Shown here one piece after another: positions 31,747-31,748 of a stretch of 31,748 nucleotides of DNA. The translations under genes were made by a program, and so were the position numbers. The DNA is from Oscillospiraceae bacterium (GTDB taxonomy: Bacteria; Bacillota_A; Clostridia; Oscillospirales; Oscillospiraceae). The notes under the pieces are model-generated. The model had not been told where the DNA came from and did not search any database. It worked only from the letters and a program-made list of their open reading frames with translations. The stretch spans positions 1-31,748 of the forward strand of contig JAETOP010000038.1 of NCBI GenBank assembly GCA_021771675.1. The letters are read 5' to 3'. Numbering within the stretch: the stretch's first letter is position 1; each line of letters opens with the position of its first letter.

Positions 31747-31748
31747 CT

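Overview
The window looks like part of an integrative and conjugative element (ICE) of the Tn1549/CTn type from a moderately G+C-rich gut Clostridium, most likely an Oscillospiraceae relative (Flavonifractor/Oscillibacter-like). This rests on the PcfB, VirD4/PcfC, Maff2, VirB6, PrgI, VirB4, M23 hydrolase, TopB, LtrC/ArdC and TTRAP gene order, on Gram-positive ribosome binding sites, on sigma-A promoters and on surface proteins held by SLH domains instead of LPXTG sorting signals. The species assignment is inference. No integrase, relaxase, oriT or att site is visible, so both ends of the element lie outside the window.

Region 1 (1-2400): the 3' end of an SLH-domain surface protein, a small membrane protein, a strong terminator and an AbrB/SpoVT-type regulator. 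Next comes a compact locus that looks like a type I toxin-antitoxin system. A 31-residue hydrophobic peptide is read from a consensus promoter with its Shine-Dalgarno sequence closed in a hairpin. It faces three tandem ~143-bp repeats, each with a near-consensus promoter on the minus strand and a terminator hairpin, so three ~90-nt small RNAs are predicted.

Region 2 (2403-15245): two very large secreted proteins. The first (2771 aa) runs signal peptide, beta-helix, InlB-type repeats, eleven Cna-B-like domains, seven carboxypeptidase-regulatory-like domains, a (GGGS)n linker and SLH domains. The second (1488 aa) runs signal peptide, beta-helix, about seven InlB-type repeats, a Gly-rich linker and SLH domains. 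Both look like long stalks anchored to the cell wall. The stop codon of the second overlaps the start codon of the first conjugation gene, which suggests the adhesins belong to the conjugation operon.

Region 3 (15245-25817): the DNA-transfer module on the plus strand, tightly packed: pcfB, the VirD4-like coupling ATPase, a Maff2-like small membrane protein, VirB6-like channel, PrgI (VirB3-like), VirB4 ATPase, a membrane-anchored M23 hydrolase and topoisomerase III. PrgI and VirB4 overlap by 203 nt.

Region 4 (25814-30250): accessory genes. An IS200/IS605-type insertion carrying only TnpB appears to interrupt a small ORF that overlaps the topB stop codon. An unrecognised gene, an ArdC/LtrC-like protein with an HExxH motif, a TTRAP-family protein and a possible ToxN/AbiQ-like RNase follow. 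A consensus promoter with a terminator-like hairpin then predicts a ~130-nt RNA.

Region 5 (30266-31748): four G+C-rich ~91-99-bp tandem repeats, then a decayed IS256-family (Mutator) transposase with an ATA in place of its start codon and two internal deletions.

All real genes are on the plus strand; the only minus-strand features are the predicted small RNAs. Protein families were recognised from motifs by eye; no database search was run.
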